Shown piece by piece: positions 55,639 to 64,000 of a stretch of DNA of 64,000 bases (the stretch's first letter is position 1; each line of letters starts with the position of its first letter). Under the pieces are notes generated by a model that was not told where the DNA came from, searched no databases, and worked only from the letters and a program-made list of their open reading frames with translations. The position numbers were made by a program, and so were the translations under genes. The stretch comes from Prochlorococcus sp. HOT208_60m_813O14. GTDB taxonomy: Bacteria; Cyanobacteriota; Cyanobacteriia; PCC-6307; Cyanobiaceae. The DNA lies in NCBI GenBank assembly GCA_002025945.1, contig MWOO01000188.1, positions 62,001 through 126,000 of the forward strand, read 5' to 3'.

Positions 55639-56580
55639 ATGGCATCATCTGTTACACCGCAAGCAGAACCACAAAAAAGAAGGGGTAATGATCCAATAAG
55701 TTGGTATTTGCAAAATATCGGCAGAGTTCCTTTGTTAACACCTGCTGAAGAAATTGAATTGGGCAATCAAGTTCAGAAAATGATGATTCTCACAGAAGAT
55801 GGTCAATTAAATGAAAAAATTAAAGAATTTACAACTCAGCAAAAAAGAACAATAAAAATTGGTAGAAGAGCAAAAGAGAGAATGATGAAAGCTAATTTAA
55901 GATTAGTTGTTAGTGTTGCAAAAAAATATCAAGGTAAAGGTCTTGAACTTCTTGATCTGGTTCAAGAAGGATCTCTCGGTTTGGAAAGGGCGGTTGAAAA
56001 ATTTGATCCGACAAGAGGATATAAGTTTTCTACTTATGCCTTTTGGTGGATTAGGCAGAGTATGACAAGAGCAATTGCTTGCCAATCAAGAACCATCCGT
56101 TTACCAGTTCATTTAAGCGAAAGGTTAGCAACTATTCGAAAAGTTAGTAGGGATTTAGCACATAAACTTGGTGCTATGCCAAGCAGAATTGAAATTGCAG
56201 AAGCAATGGAAATTGATGTGGAAGAATTAGATTCTGTCTTAAGACAAGCTTTGTCAACAAGCAGTTTAGATGCCCCAGTCAATGGTGATGATGGAAGGAG
56301 CTTTTTAGGTGATTTAATCGCAGATAGTACTAATGAAGAGCCTTTAGATCAAGTTGAACAGAAAATGCATCAAGAACAACTTGGAAAGTGGTTAAGTCAT
56401 TTAAGCGAGCAAGAACAACATGTTCTTAAATTAAGGTTTGGGCTAGATGGAAATGAAAGACATACATTAGCTGAAATAGGAAGATTATTAGAAGTCTCTA
56501 GGGAAAGAGTAAGACAGGTTGAACTGAAGGCATTAAGAAAATTAAGGAATTTAACCAGAAAATTACCCAGTGGAATTTAA
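55639..56580 (+). CDS. RpoD-like group 2 sigma factor
   Basis: The 313-residue sigma70 protein has region 1.2 (DPISWYLQNIGRVPLLTPAEE) and region 2 with LRLVVSVAKKYQGKGLELLDLVQEGSLGL and the -10-binding FSTYAFWWIRQSMTRAI. Region 3, and region 4.2 with the helix-turn-helix TLAEIGRLLEVSRERVRQVE, follow. The short N-terminus without region 1.1 suggests an alternative (group 2) factor rather than the principal one, but I cannot name its orthologue. A 140-nt leader contains a small CACTTTT/AAAAGTG hairpin, and AGGAGAG lies about 25 nt before the ATG. Confidence 0.92.
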   Translation: MASSVTPQAEPQKRRGNDPISWYLQNIGRVPLLTPAEEIELGNQVQKMMILTEDGQLNEKIKEFTTQQKRTIKIGRRAKERMMKANLRLVVSVAKKYQGKGLELLDLVQEGSLGLERAVEKFDPTRGYKFSTYAFWWIRQSMTRAIACQSRTIRLPVHLSERLATIRKVSRDLAHKLGAMPSRIEIAEAMEIDVEELDSVLRQALSTSSLDAPVNGDDGRSFLGDLIADSTNEEPLDQVEQKMHQEQLGKWLSHLSEQEQHVLKLRFGLDGNERHTLAEIGRLLEVSRERVRQVELKALRKLRNLTRKLPSGI

Positions 56581-56581
56581 T

Positions 56582-57655
56582 TTAATCTTCAGCCCAAATA
56601 TATTTAGTTAATTCTTTTGATGGTGGTTCAGGTGCTTCTAAAGCATTTTTAACTGATTCGGCTATCTCTATATCAATTTTCTTCTCAATATTTTTTAATT
56701 CTTCTTCCGTTGCGAATTTACCTTCAATAATTTCATGAGCTAATTTCTTAATTGGATCTCTTTTCCCCCAAAATTCCTTTTCTTTCTCAGACCTTAATTC
56801 ATCTGGATCTGCAAGAGAATGTCCCCTATATCGGTAAGTTAAGCATTCTAAAAGAGTGGGCCCTTCACCTGCCCTAGCTCGCTCTATTGCTCTTTGTGCT
56901 GCTCCTCTAACCGCTAAAACATCCATTCCATCAACTTCTTCTCCATGCATCCCAAAAGCGGAGGCTTTTCTCCAGATCTCAGGATTGCTAGTAGCTCTAT
57001 CGTGAGCCATACCAATAGCCCATTTATTATTCTCAACAACAAAAATTATGGGTAATTTCCATAATTGGGCCATATTTAAACATTCAAAAAACTGCCCATT
57101 ATTGCAAGTCCCGTCTCCAAAGAATGCTGCAGTTACTGAATCACTACTATTATTACCAGCAACTTCCTTTTTATATTTACTTGAATAGGCTGCACCTAAA
57201 GCAACCGGAATTCCCTCTCCAATAAATGCATATCCTCCAAGTAAGTGATGCTCTCTTGAAAATAAGTGCATGGACCCCCCTCGGCCTTTGCTGCAACCTG
57301 TAGCTTTACCAAAAAGTTCACTCATTACCTCAAAGGAGGGAACACCCGCACTTAGTGCATGAACATGATCCCGGTAGGTACTACAGAACCAATCATGTTT
57401 TCTTTTCATGGCGCCGATAACTCCAGTACTAATCGCCTCTTGACCGTTATATAAATGAACGAAACCAAACATTTTTCCTCTGTAATACATTTCTGCACAT
57501 TTATCTTCGAATCTTCGGCCAAGGGTCATGTCTTCATAAAGAAATAATCCAGTTTCTCTATCTAATTCGGCTTTTTTTATGTCTTGAAGATTTGAGATTC
57601 TCTCTACGTGTGTTTCCAAGAAAAATACCTTAATGAAGTTTTGATTTGTTAACAT
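56582..57655 (-). CDS. pdhA: Pyruvate dehydrogenase E1 component, alpha subunit
   Basis: The protein has the E1-alpha pattern [35 protein letters not shown]. The ThDP/Mg motif starts [12 protein letters not shown] and ends VENNKWAIG. The phosphorylation-loop-like [11 protein letters not shown] region is also present. It decarboxylates pyruvate to feed acetyl-CoA synthesis; lpd (E3) is near 47 kb. The start shown is ATG 57655 (357 residues). The first 12 residues are atypical, and TTG 57619, with AAGG about 8 nt upstream, may be the true start. It ends 1 nt from the sigma-factor stop (convergent). Confidence 0.95.
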   Translation of the reverse strand: MLTNQNFIKVFFLETHVERISNLQDIKKAELDRETGLFLYEDMTLGRRFEDKCAEMYYRGKMFGFVHLYNGQEAISTGVIGAMKRKHDWFCSTYRDHVHALSAGVPSFEVMSELFGKATGCSKGRGGSMHLFSREHHLLGGYAFIGEGIPVALGAAYSSKYKKEVAGNNSSDSVTAAFFGDGTCNNGQFFECLNMAQLWKLPIIFVVENNKWAIGMAHDRATSNPEIWRKASAFGMHGEEVDGMDVLAVRGAAQRAIERARAGEGPTLLECLTYRYRGHSLADPDELRSEKEKEFWGKRDPIKKLAHEIIEGKFATEEELKNIEKKIDIEIAESVKNALEAPEPPSKELTKYIWAED

Positions 57656-57768
57656 TCTAAGCCGTGAAGGGCGATTTTCATGATTTTTTTTAATAACTCT
57701 GTAAGACCTTATGAAAAAACTTTTTAACTTGATAAAATTTGTCTAAGAATTTTCAATAGGATATTTGT

Positions 57769-59874
57769 TTGGAACTTCCTTTAGACCATTTTCGTTTAAT
57801 AGGCGTAAGCCCCTCTGCAACATCTGAGGAGATATTAAGAGCCTTTCAATTAAGGTTGGATAAAACTCCTGATGAAGGTTTTACTTACGAAGTTTTAACT
57901 CAAAGATCCGAGCTGCTTCGCCTCACTGCCGATCTACTTACAGATCCAGAAAGCAGGAGAGAATACGAAAATTTGTTATTGAATGGGAATTCTGGATTGG
58001 ATTTCTCCTCAAATAGAGAAGTAGCAGGATTAATACTCCTTTGGGAATCTGGTGCGCCAAAAGATGCTTTTAAAATCACGAGAAAAGCATTGCAGCCCCC
58101 TCAAACTCCAGCTTTAGGAAGTAGTAGAGAAGCCGATCTAACTTTATTGGCTGCTTTAACAGCTAGAGATTCTGCAATTCAAGAACAACAGACTAGATCC
58201 TATTCGAACGCGGCAGACTTTTTACATGAAGGGATACAACTTCTACAAAGAATGGGAAAGCTTGGAGATTTAAGAAAAGAACTTGAAGAAGATTTGGTTG
58301 CTTTGCTTCCTTACAGAATCCTAGATCTACTTAGTAGGGATCTAAATGATCAAGAGTCTCATAAAAAAGGCTTAAGTATGTTGGAAAATTTAATAATCAA
58401 AAGAGGTGGTTTAGAAGGTAATAATAAATCTGAATATAAAGATTATTTGAATCAGCAAGAGTTTGAAGCTTTTTTTCAACAAATAAAGCCATTCTTGACG
58501 GTGCAAGAACAGATTGATTTGTTTCTTGAATTACAAAAAAGAGGATCATTAGAAGCAGGGTTTTTAGCATTTCTATCCTTAACAGCTATTGGTTTCTCTA
58601 GAAGAAAGCCTGAAAAATTATTTGAAGCGAGGAGAATTTTAAAGAAATTAAATTTATCTGGTCTTGATTCAATGCCTCTAGTTGGTTGTTTAGATTTGCT
58701 TTTAGCTGATATTGACCAGGCCTCTGCAAGGTTTTCAAGTAGTTCTGATGAAAAATTACGAGATTGGCTTAATAGTTATCCTGGAAATAAGTTAGAAGCG
58801 ATATGTATTTTCTGTAAAAATTGGTTAGAGAATGATGTTTTAGTTGGGTATAGAGACATTGACTCAAAAGAAGTGGATTTAGATTCTTGGTTTGAAGATA
58901 GGGAAATTCAAGAATTTATTGAAAAAATAGAAAAGAAATCAAATAAAATTTCAATTAGGTCAAACCTTCAAAACCAGCAAACTGAGAAGGAATCCTCCAC
59001 AAAAACGACTGAAGATTTTGATAATATTTTGGGGAATATTGATGAAAGAAGATTACCTTGGCCTGGTGGCATAAAACAGGGCTATGAAAAGGTTGAGACC
59101 AAAGAAATAGAATTCAATGAGGAATACTTTAAGAAAAAACCAATTGAGTTTTATAATTTTTTAATTGAAAAAATTGCTGAATTAAAGTTTAGTTTTGGGG
59201 ATTTCTTAAAGGATAAAGAGATAATTAATCGTTCGCCATATTTAATTTATATCTATGCGTTTTTGATCTTATTTGCATTTGGTATTGGTATTGGATTTTT
59301 AAGAAATAATTTTAAAAAATCAATTCAGGACGAATCTTTTGCTGAAAAACCTTTAATTACAAAAGATAAAAATCAAAAGCTTAGTGAGATAGATATTATT
59401 CAAGAAATAAAAAAAAATCCTTCAAGTAAATTGAATTCTATTTCTGAGAAATCTACTTCAATTATTTCCTATGAAATCAAAGAACTTAATATTGCTTCAC
59501 CTTCTTTGGAAGATATAAGGAATTTAATTAATGGATGGCTTCTTAATAAAAGTAATTACTTAGCTGGAAAGGGTGAAATTAATCTTTCTAAGATTGTTAG
59601 TAAAGGTCTAATTGATCGAACAATCGAAGAAAGACAAAATGATATCAAGAAAGGAATTTATAAGGAGATTAATTCCCAAATACGTAAAATTGATTTGGAA
59701 TCGCAAACTTCATCTCGGATAGTTGTTTTAGTAGAATTGAATTATCTAGAGAAGTTAGTAAAGAATTCTGGAGAATTTATTAATGAAACAACTTTAAATC
59801 CCCTTAAAGTTAAATATATTTTGGGTTTTTCAAATAAATCGTGGAAATTGGTTGATTTCGTGAGCGGCTTGTAA
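57769..59874 (+). CDS. ftn2: Cell division protein Ftn2/ZipN (ARC6 homologue)
   Basis: The 701-residue protein begins with a divergent J-like domain (DHFRLIGVSPSATSEEILRAFQLRLDKTP), followed by a long helical region. One transmembrane helix lies at about 483-505 (YLIYIYAFLILFAFGIGIGFL), and the C-terminal ARC6-type domain (about 585-701) starts with SLEDIRNLINGWLLNKSNYLAG. The homologues tether FtsZ to the membrane and organise the divisome in cyanobacteria and plastids. The start is TTG 57769. It is 47 nt upstream of ffh. Confidence 0.92.
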   Translation: MELPLDHFRLIGVSPSATSEEILRAFQLRLDKTPDEGFTYEVLTQRSELLRLTADLLTDPESRREYENLLLNGNSGLDFSSNREVAGLILLWESGAPKDAFKITRKALQPPQTPALGSSREADLTLLAALTARDSAIQEQQTRSYSNAADFLHEGIQLLQRMGKLGDLRKELEEDLVALLPYRILDLLSRDLNDQESHKKGLSMLENLIIKRGGLEGNNKSEYKDYLNQQEFEAFFQQIKPFLTVQEQIDLFLELQKRGSLEAGFLAFLSLTAIGFSRRKPEKLFEARRILKKLNLSGLDSMPLVGCLDLLLADIDQASARFSSSSDEKLRDWLNSYPGNKLEAICIFCKNWLENDVLVGYRDIDSKEVDLDSWFEDREIQEFIEKIEKKSNKISIRSNLQNQQTEKESSTKTTEDFDNILGNIDERRLPWPGGIKQGYEKVETKEIEFNEEYFKKKPIEFYNFLIEKIAELKFSFGDFLKDKEIINRSPYLIYIYAFLILFAFGIGIGFLRNNFKKSIQDESFAEKPLITKDKNQKLSEIDIIQEIKKNPSSKLNSISEKSTSIISYEIKELNIASPSLEDIRNLINGWLLNKSNYLAGKGEINLSKIVSKGLIDRTIEERQNDIKKGIYKEINSQIRKIDLESQTSSRIVVLVELNYLEKLVKNSGEFINETTLNPLKVKYILGFSNKSWKLVDFVSGL

Positions 59875-59921
59875 TTACAAACTTCAAGATCATCTATAAT
59901 AATTAAAATTACTTTTTAATA

Positions 59922-61400
59922 ATGTTTGATGAACTCTCATCACGCTTTGAAGACGCAGTAAAGGGTTTAAGAGGCGAAGGAAAAATTAGTGAAAATAATA
60001 TAAACGATGCCTTGAAGGAGGTAAAAAGAGCACTCCTTGATGCAGATGTTAGTTTGTCTGTAGTAAAAGAGTTTATATCAGATGTCAAAGATAAATCTAT
60101 TGGAGAAGAAGTAGTTAGGGGTGTAAACCCAGGCCAAAAATTTATTGAAGTTGTAAATAAAGAATTGATTAACATCATGGGGAATGAAAATTCTCCATTA
60201 AACGAAAATGAAAATAGTCCTACTGTCATTTTGATGGCTGGACTTCAGGGGGCGGGTAAAACAACTGCAACAGGAAAATTAGGTCTTTATTTAAAGGAAA
60301 AAGATAAAAAAGTTCTTTTGGTGGCTGCAGATATTTATCGACCAGCAGCTGTAGAGCAGCTTAAAACATTGGGAAGTCAATATGAATTGGAAGTTTTTTC
60401 AGCTAAAGAAAAAAATAGCAAACCAGAAGAAATAGCAAAGGAAGCATTGAATTTTGCTAGTGAAAATGATTTTAATTCGATAATTATTGATACCGCAGGA
60501 AGACTGCAAATTGATGATTCTATGATGAGTGAAATGGTTCGAATAAAAGAAGTTTCTAATCCTGATGAGGTTTTGCTTGTTGTTGATTCAATGATTGGGC
60601 AAGAAGCTGCAGATTTAACAAAGTCATTTCATGAAAAAGTAGGAATCACAGGGGCGATATTAACTAAGTTGGATGGTGACTCAAGAGGTGGAGCTGCTTT
60701 ATCAATAAGAAAAATAAGTGGTAAACCAATCAAATTTATAGGTGTAGGTGAAAAAATAGAGGCACTGCAACCATTCCATCCAGAGAGAATGGCAAGCAGA
60801 ATTTTAGGCATGGGCGATGTATTGACACTTGTTGAAAAAGCACAAAAGGAAGTTGAACTTGCTGATGCAGAGGCGATGCAAAAGAAACTTCAAGAAGCGA
60901 CCTTCGATTTTAATGATTTTGTAAAGCAAATGAGATTAATTAAAAGAATGGGTTCACTTGGTGGATTGATTAAATTAATTCCTGGAATGAATAAAATAGA
61001 TGATGGGATGATAAAAGATGGAGAAGATCAACTTAAGAAAATAGAATCCATGATCTCGTCAATGACTCTTGAGGAGAAACAAAAACCCGAAGTTCTTGCC
61101 GCTCAACCCTCAAGAAGACAAAGAATCGCTCAAGGTAGCGGTTATGAAGCAAAAGATGTAGATAAAGTATTAGCTGATTTTCAAAGAATGAGAGGTTTTA
61201 TGAAACAAATGTCTAACGGAGGTATGCCAGGAATGGGAGGCATGCCAGGAATGGGAGGTATGCCAGGAATGGGAGGTATGCCAGGAATGGGAGGTATGCC
61301 AGGAATGGGAGGGATGCCAGGAATGGGAGGGATGAGTGGTAATAAGCCAATGAAAAAACAAAAAAATAATAAAAAGAAAAAAGGTTTTGCCGATTTATAG
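59922..61400 (+). CDS. ffh: Signal recognition particle protein Ffh (SRP54)
   Basis: Ffh binds signal sequences on ribosomes and, with SRP RNA, delivers them to the membrane. The 492-residue protein has an N domain, then a GTPase with GLQGAGKTTATGKLG (G1), DTAGRLQID (G3) and TKLDGDSRGG (G4). The M domain holds MRLIKRMGSLGGLIKLIPGM and SRRQRIAQGSG. The C-terminus is an unusual run of six GGMPGM hexapeptides followed by a basic tail (KKQKNNKKKK). rpsP follows 54 nt downstream. Confidence 0.97.
   Translation: MFDELSSRFEDAVKGLRGEGKISENNINDALKEVKRALLDADVSLSVVKEFISDVKDKSIGEEVVRGVNPGQKFIEVVNKELINIMGNENSPLNENENSPTVILMAGLQGAGKTTATGKLGLYLKEKDKKVLLVAADIYRPAAVEQLKTLGSQYELEVFSAKEKNSKPEEIAKEALNFASENDFNSIIIDTAGRLQIDDSMMSEMVRIKEVSNPDEVLLVVDSMIGQEAADLTKSFHEKVGITGAILTKLDGDSRGGAALSIRKISGKPIKFIGVGEKIEALQPFHPERMASRILGMGDVLTLVEKAQKEVELADAEAMQKKLQEATFDFNDFVKQMRLIKRMGSLGGLIKLIPGMNKIDDGMIKDGEDQLKKIESMISSMTLEEKQKPEVLAAQPSRRQRIAQGSGYEAKDVDKVLADFQRMRGFMKQMSNGGMPGMGGMPGMGGMPGMGGMPGMGGMPGMGGMPGMGGMSGNKPMKKQKNNKKKKGFADL
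61221..61328 (+). repeat. Six 18-bp tandem units coding GGMPGM in ffh
   Basis: Units of GGTATGCCAGGAATGGGA repeat six times with only third-position changes (GGC or GGG for GGT), followed by a decayed seventh, GGGATGAGTGGT. The period is a multiple of three, so copy changes keep the frame. Near-identity of codons suggests recent slippage-driven expansion. Confidence 0.95.
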
Positions 61401-61454
61401 TTTCTATATTTTTACCTTTAAATGATATTATTATTAAAAACGCATTAATTTAAA

Positions 61455-61799
61455 ATGATTAAATTGCGCCTTAAGCGCTTTGGAAAGAAAAAAGAGGCAA
61501 GTTTCAGAATTGTTGCATGCAATAGTACTTCCAGAAGAGATGGTAGACCTCTGCAAGAACTAGGTTTTTATAATCCAAGAACTAAGGAAACCAGGCTTGA
61601 CACAGAAGCTTTAAGAACAAGACTTACCCAGGGTGCTCAGCCAACTGATGTTGTGAGAACTTTATTAGAAAAGGGCGGGTTATTAGAAAAAACAGAAAGA
61701 CCCTCTATCGCAATTGGTAAAGCAAAATTGGAGAAGGAAAAATTAGCTAAGGCTAAAACTAAAGACGAAGAAAATGATAGTAGTAAAGCTGAAAGCTAG
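61455..61799 (+). CDS. rpsP: 30S ribosomal protein S16
   Basis: S16 helps assemble the 30S body. The N-terminal 80 residues are typical: [39 protein letters not shown] and [18 protein letters not shown]. The C-terminal 30 residues are a lysine- and glutamate-rich extension ([20 protein letters not shown]), longer than in minimal S16 (about 82-90). It lies between ffh and phoH in a likely ffh-rpsP-phoH transcript. Confidence 0.96.
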   Translation: MIKLRLKRFGKKKEASFRIVACNSTSRRDGRPLQELGFYNPRTKETRLDTEALRTRLTQGAQPTDVVRTLLEKGGLLEKTERPSIAIGKAKLEKEKLAKAKTKDEENDSSKAES

Positions 61800-61835
61800 T
61801 GAGTTGATAAATTATTATTCTTATTCAATAACTAG

Positions 61836-62792
61836 ATGAAGGAAGTTTCCAAAACTGGTCACTTCAAAATTGATTTGCCAAGCTCTGATGCTGCTACAGC
61901 ATTATCTGGACCTGGTAATTCTTTCTTAAAAAAATTTGAGTCTCTTACAGGAGTTTCTTTAACTATAAGAGGCTTACAACTTGAGATGAACGGTGTTATA
62001 TCTAAAATTGAGAGAGCCTCAGCATTAGTAGAGCTAACAAGACCAATTTGGGAACAAGGCTTAGAAGTTCCAGAGGTTGATCTTAAAGCGGCTTTAAGTT
62101 CTTTAAATATGGGCGAATCATCTTCACATGCTGAACTTGGAAAAAAAATCCTTGCGCGTTCCAAAGAAGGAAGATTTTTAAGACCAAGAACTATAAGGCA
62201 AAAAGAATATGTTGAATCAATTGAAAACTTTGATCTTACGTTTGCAATTGGCCCAGCTGGAACAGGTAAGACATTTTTAGCAACTGTTTGCGCTGCAAGG
62301 CTATTGAACGAGAAAAAAATTGAAAAAATTGTTTTAACCAGACCAGCTGTAGAAGCTGGAGAAAGTTTGGGATTTCTACCTGGTGATTTGCAACAAAAAG
62401 TAGATCCATATTTAAGACCCTTATTTGATTCTTTACATAGTATTTTCGGGTTTGATAGAACAAATTCATTAATTGATAAGGGAATTATTGAAGTTGCTCC
62501 TTTGGCATTTATGAGAGGAAGAACCTTAGATAATTCTTTAATTATCTTGGATGAAGCACAAAATACTACTTGCTCTCAAATGAGAATGTTTTTAACCAGA
62601 TTGGGTGATAGATCAAAAATGGTTGTAAACGGAGATATTACACAAATTGATTTAAAAAAAGATCAGGAAAGCGGCCTCATTGAAGCATCGAGAATTTTCT
62701 CTGAAACTGAGGGTATAAAATTTTGTTATTTAAATATTGAAGATGTAGTTCGTCATCCTTTAGTTCAAAAAATTATTGAGGCTTATCAATAA
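61836..62792 (+). CDS. phoH: PhoH-like ATPase
   Basis: The 318-residue protein has an N-terminal domain of about 115 residues and a PhoH P-loop domain: AIGPAGTGKTFLATVCAARLL (Walker A at about 137-157), TRPAVEAGESLGFLPGDL, and Walker B LIILDEAQNTT. VNGDITQIDL and DVVRHPLV complete the family pattern. Despite the name, many PhoH proteins are linked to RNA metabolism rather than phosphate. It is 36 nt after rpsP. Confidence 0.93.
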   Translation: MKEVSKTGHFKIDLPSSDAATALSGPGNSFLKKFESLTGVSLTIRGLQLEMNGVISKIERASALVELTRPIWEQGLEVPEVDLKAALSSLNMGESSSHAELGKKILARSKEGRFLRPRTIRQKEYVESIENFDLTFAIGPAGTGKTFLATVCAARLLNEKKIEKIVLTRPAVEAGESLGFLPGDLQQKVDPYLRPLFDSLHSIFGFDRTNSLIDKGIIEVAPLAFMRGRTLDNSLIILDEAQNTTCSQMRMFLTRLGDRSKMVVNGDITQIDLKKDQESGLIEASRIFSETEGIKFCYLNIEDVVRHPLVQKIIEAYQ

Positions 62793-62866
62793 ATTTATAA
62801 CTCTGGAGATCCGTACCCTGAAATTTTAAAAATCAAGTAGAATAATCTCATATTTAATAAAAAAAA

Positions 62867-63604
62867 ATGCCAGCAAGTAGTAATTTCAATCAAGCTATTC
62901 GTGAAGCACAAACTAGTTCAATTGTTGGACCAAATGTTGTTCAAAAAGCTTTACCTTACGTAGGTGGAGGTATGGTTCTAACTTCTTTAGGGGTTTTAGC
63001 AGGTGTCTCACTCATAGCAACGAATCCTGGGCTTTTCCAGCCTCTTTCAATAGTTGCATTAATTGCAGAATTAATTTTGTTTTTTATAGCAACAAGCGCT
63101 GCAAATAATGCAAATAATGCGAAGGCTTTACCTTTATTAACAGGCTTTAGCTTGTTAACTGGATTCACCTTAAGTGGAATAGTTGCTTTAGCAATAGGAA
63201 CAATAGGTATTGGTTCGGTTGGAACAGCTGCATTAGCTACAGGCATAACTTTCGTTATTGCCTCTTACACTGGCCAAAGAATGAGTGATAGTGTTGGTCA
63301 AGCACTAAGTGGTGTAGTTGGTCTTGGGTTGATAGGATTGCTCATAGCTATGTTTGTCCAATTAATTGGAGGATTCTTTGCTCCAGGAGTTTTTGGAGGT
63401 TCAGGACTCGAATTGATAATTGCAGGTTTTGGAACTGTCTTATTTGTGGCAATGTCTTTCGTGGATTTCTATACAATGCCGAGAAGATATAATGATGAGC
63501 AATACCTTGCAGGAGCTTTAGGTATGTATCTAACTTATATAAATCTTTTTGTTTTTATATTGAGATTAATGATTGCACTTCAAGGCGGTGGAAGAAGGGA
63601 CTAA
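62867..63604 (+). CDS. Bax inhibitor-1 (BI-1/YccA-like) family membrane protein
   Basis: The 245-residue protein has about seven hydrophobic helices and the BI-1 pattern, including LLTGFSLLTGFTLSGIVA and the aspartate-containing VDFYTMPRR. Near the end NDEQYLAGALGMYLTYINLFVFILRLM is typical of the family. Bacterial relatives include calcium-leak channels, but the role here is unknown. It is followed by a strong terminator. Confidence 0.85.
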   Translation: MPASSNFNQAIREAQTSSIVGPNVVQKALPYVGGGMVLTSLGVLAGVSLIATNPGLFQPLSIVALIAELILFFIATSAANNANNAKALPLLTGFSLLTGFTLSGIVALAIGTIGIGSVGTAALATGITFVIASYTGQRMSDSVGQALSGVVGLGLIGLLIAMFVQLIGGFFAPGVFGGSGLELIIAGFGTVLFVAMSFVDFYTMPRRYNDEQYLAGALGMYLTYINLFVFILRLMIALQGGGRRD

Positions 63605-63630
63605 TCACATTACTTAAATAACAACCTAAT

Positions 63631-63656
63631 GCGTAGATTTGTGTCTACGCTTTTTT
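63631..63656 (+). terminator. Intrinsic terminator after the BI-1 gene
   Basis: GCGTAGA-TTTGTG-TCTACGC forms a perfect 7-bp stem followed by TTTTTT. It is 27 nt after the BI-1 stop and touches the stop codon of the convergent unknown, so it could serve both directions only weakly on the minus side. Confidence 0.88.
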
Positions 63657-64000
63657 ATTGGGCGATATCACGAATTTGTTTTTTTATAAATTCCTTTTGC
63701 TCTGAATCATATTTTATTGAATTATTAAAACTATTTCCCATATCATCTAAGTCTCTAAGGACTTGATTGACAGACTTTGTAACTGACTTAGTTTCTAGCA
63801 GTTTTAAAATAGCCTTACATCTATCTGAAATGTTTTCCGATGTTACCTCATATTCATGATTTTTGTCTCTTCGATGAATAATAATTTGAGCGGAACTCAT
63901 TATTAAATTTTTTACTACTATGTCTGTTACAGCATCACCACCTTCGTTCAGTTTGTAAATTAGTGAAAAAGGAAGTTTATCTAATAAAAAACAATCTTTA
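63655..64000 (-). CDS. Unknown protein, 5' end beyond the window
   Basis: The ORF track gives 81 residues from ATG 63900 (MSSAQIIIHRRDKNHEYEV). In the same frame, without a stop, the sequence continues to the window edge and encodes KLPFSLIYKLNEGGDAVTDIVVKNLI just before that methionine. This reads like protein, so the gene probably starts outside the window, although initiation at 63900 cannot be excluded. The product is helical and charged, with no membrane span and no recognised family. Confidence 0.55.
   Translation of the reverse strand, partial: KDCFLLDKLPFSLIYKLNEGGDAVTDIVVKNLIMSSAQIIIHRRDKNHEYEVTSENISDRCKAILKLLETKSVTKSVNQVLRDLDDMGNSFNNSIKYDSEQKEFIKKQIRDIAQ

Noticed and set aside
61221-61328. 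Tandem repeat considered as a CRISPR-like array
   Set aside because: Units are contiguous with no spacers, in frame, and code for a protein tail; no cas genes are present.
61170-61361. 63-residue minus ORF rich in HTSHSWHT repeats
   Set aside because: It is the antisense translation of the ffh GGMPGM repeat.
1-64000. Prophage, transposon, integrative island or toxin-antitoxin system
   Set aside because: No integrase, transposase, phage structural gene, terminal repeats or recognisable toxin-antitoxin pair was found; nearly all genes are core housekeeping functions.

Overview
The window looks like chromosome of a high-light-type Prochlorococcus (marine picocyanobacterium). The basis is the strongly AT-rich sequence, very tight gene packing with many 4-20 nt overlaps, and a cyanobacterial gene set: a high-light-inducible protein, Ftn2/ZipN, ClpR paired with ClpP, an MlaE/Ycf63 permease, DUF1825/DUF3086/DUF3119 proteins, a nickel superoxide dismutase and a glutamine-riboswitch-linked DUF4278 (PirA-like) peptide. 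No rRNA, transposase, integrase, phage gene or CRISPR array was seen. The region reads as core genome with a few islands of small lineage-specific ORFs.

Layout. 1-7 kb: methionine biosynthesis (metB and the edge of a second gene), rpsD, yidD, a glutaredoxin-like protein, murE, an SDR, a class V PLP enzyme and an ArsM-like methyltransferase. 7-8 kb: a sigma70-type promoter, a downstream-peptide (glutamine) riboswitch, a PirA-like peptide, and an Nfu-type Fe-S scaffold. 8-20.5 kb: mqo, lepA, a lone DppC-like permease, trmH, pepA, a GIY-YIG-like protein, DUF1825-tyrS-pyrF, plsY, DUF3086 and a DUF3119-MlaE pair. 20.5-24 kb: a GPH-type symporter, tRNA-Gly(TCC) and a glycogen debranching enzyme. 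24-26.5 kb: a 620-nt gene-poor stretch, HU, and four small membrane or secreted unknowns beside an HLI protein. 26.5-33.3 kb: cobD-ilvC, clpP-clpR, a PIN-TRAM protein, hemW, panB and the SRP RNA. 33.3-38.4 kb: ftsZ, ftsQ, a membrane-anchored unknown, ddl, miaB and tRNA-His. 38.5-43.7 kb: a cytosine-deaminase-like hydrolase with a FAD oxidase, folC, argD and tRNA-Leu(CAA). 43.9-49 kb: two overlapping micro-ORFs, murA, then a SpoU methyltransferase-lpd-trpC run. 49-50.5 kb: a nickel module (transporter, sodX, sodN). 50.5-64 kb: FKBP, lnt, mnmA, nnr, a sigma factor, pdhA, ftn2, ffh-rpsP-phoH, a BI-1 protein and an unknown open at the right edge.

Threads. Nitrogen: the riboswitch-controlled PirA-like peptide and argD both bear on arginine/glutamine balance. 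Metal and oxidative stress: nickel import, NiSOD processing and NiSOD lie together. Envelope and division: murE, murA, ddl, ftsQ, ftsZ, ftn2, lnt and plsY. Protein targeting: SRP RNA and Ffh, plus YidD.

Several starts in the ORF track appear wrong. PirA-like, HU, ArsM-like, ClpR, PyrF and ArgD should start further in. SodX and the SpoU methyltransferase must start further out, with no ATG/GTG/TTG available. All family assignments come from reading motifs by eye; no database search was run.
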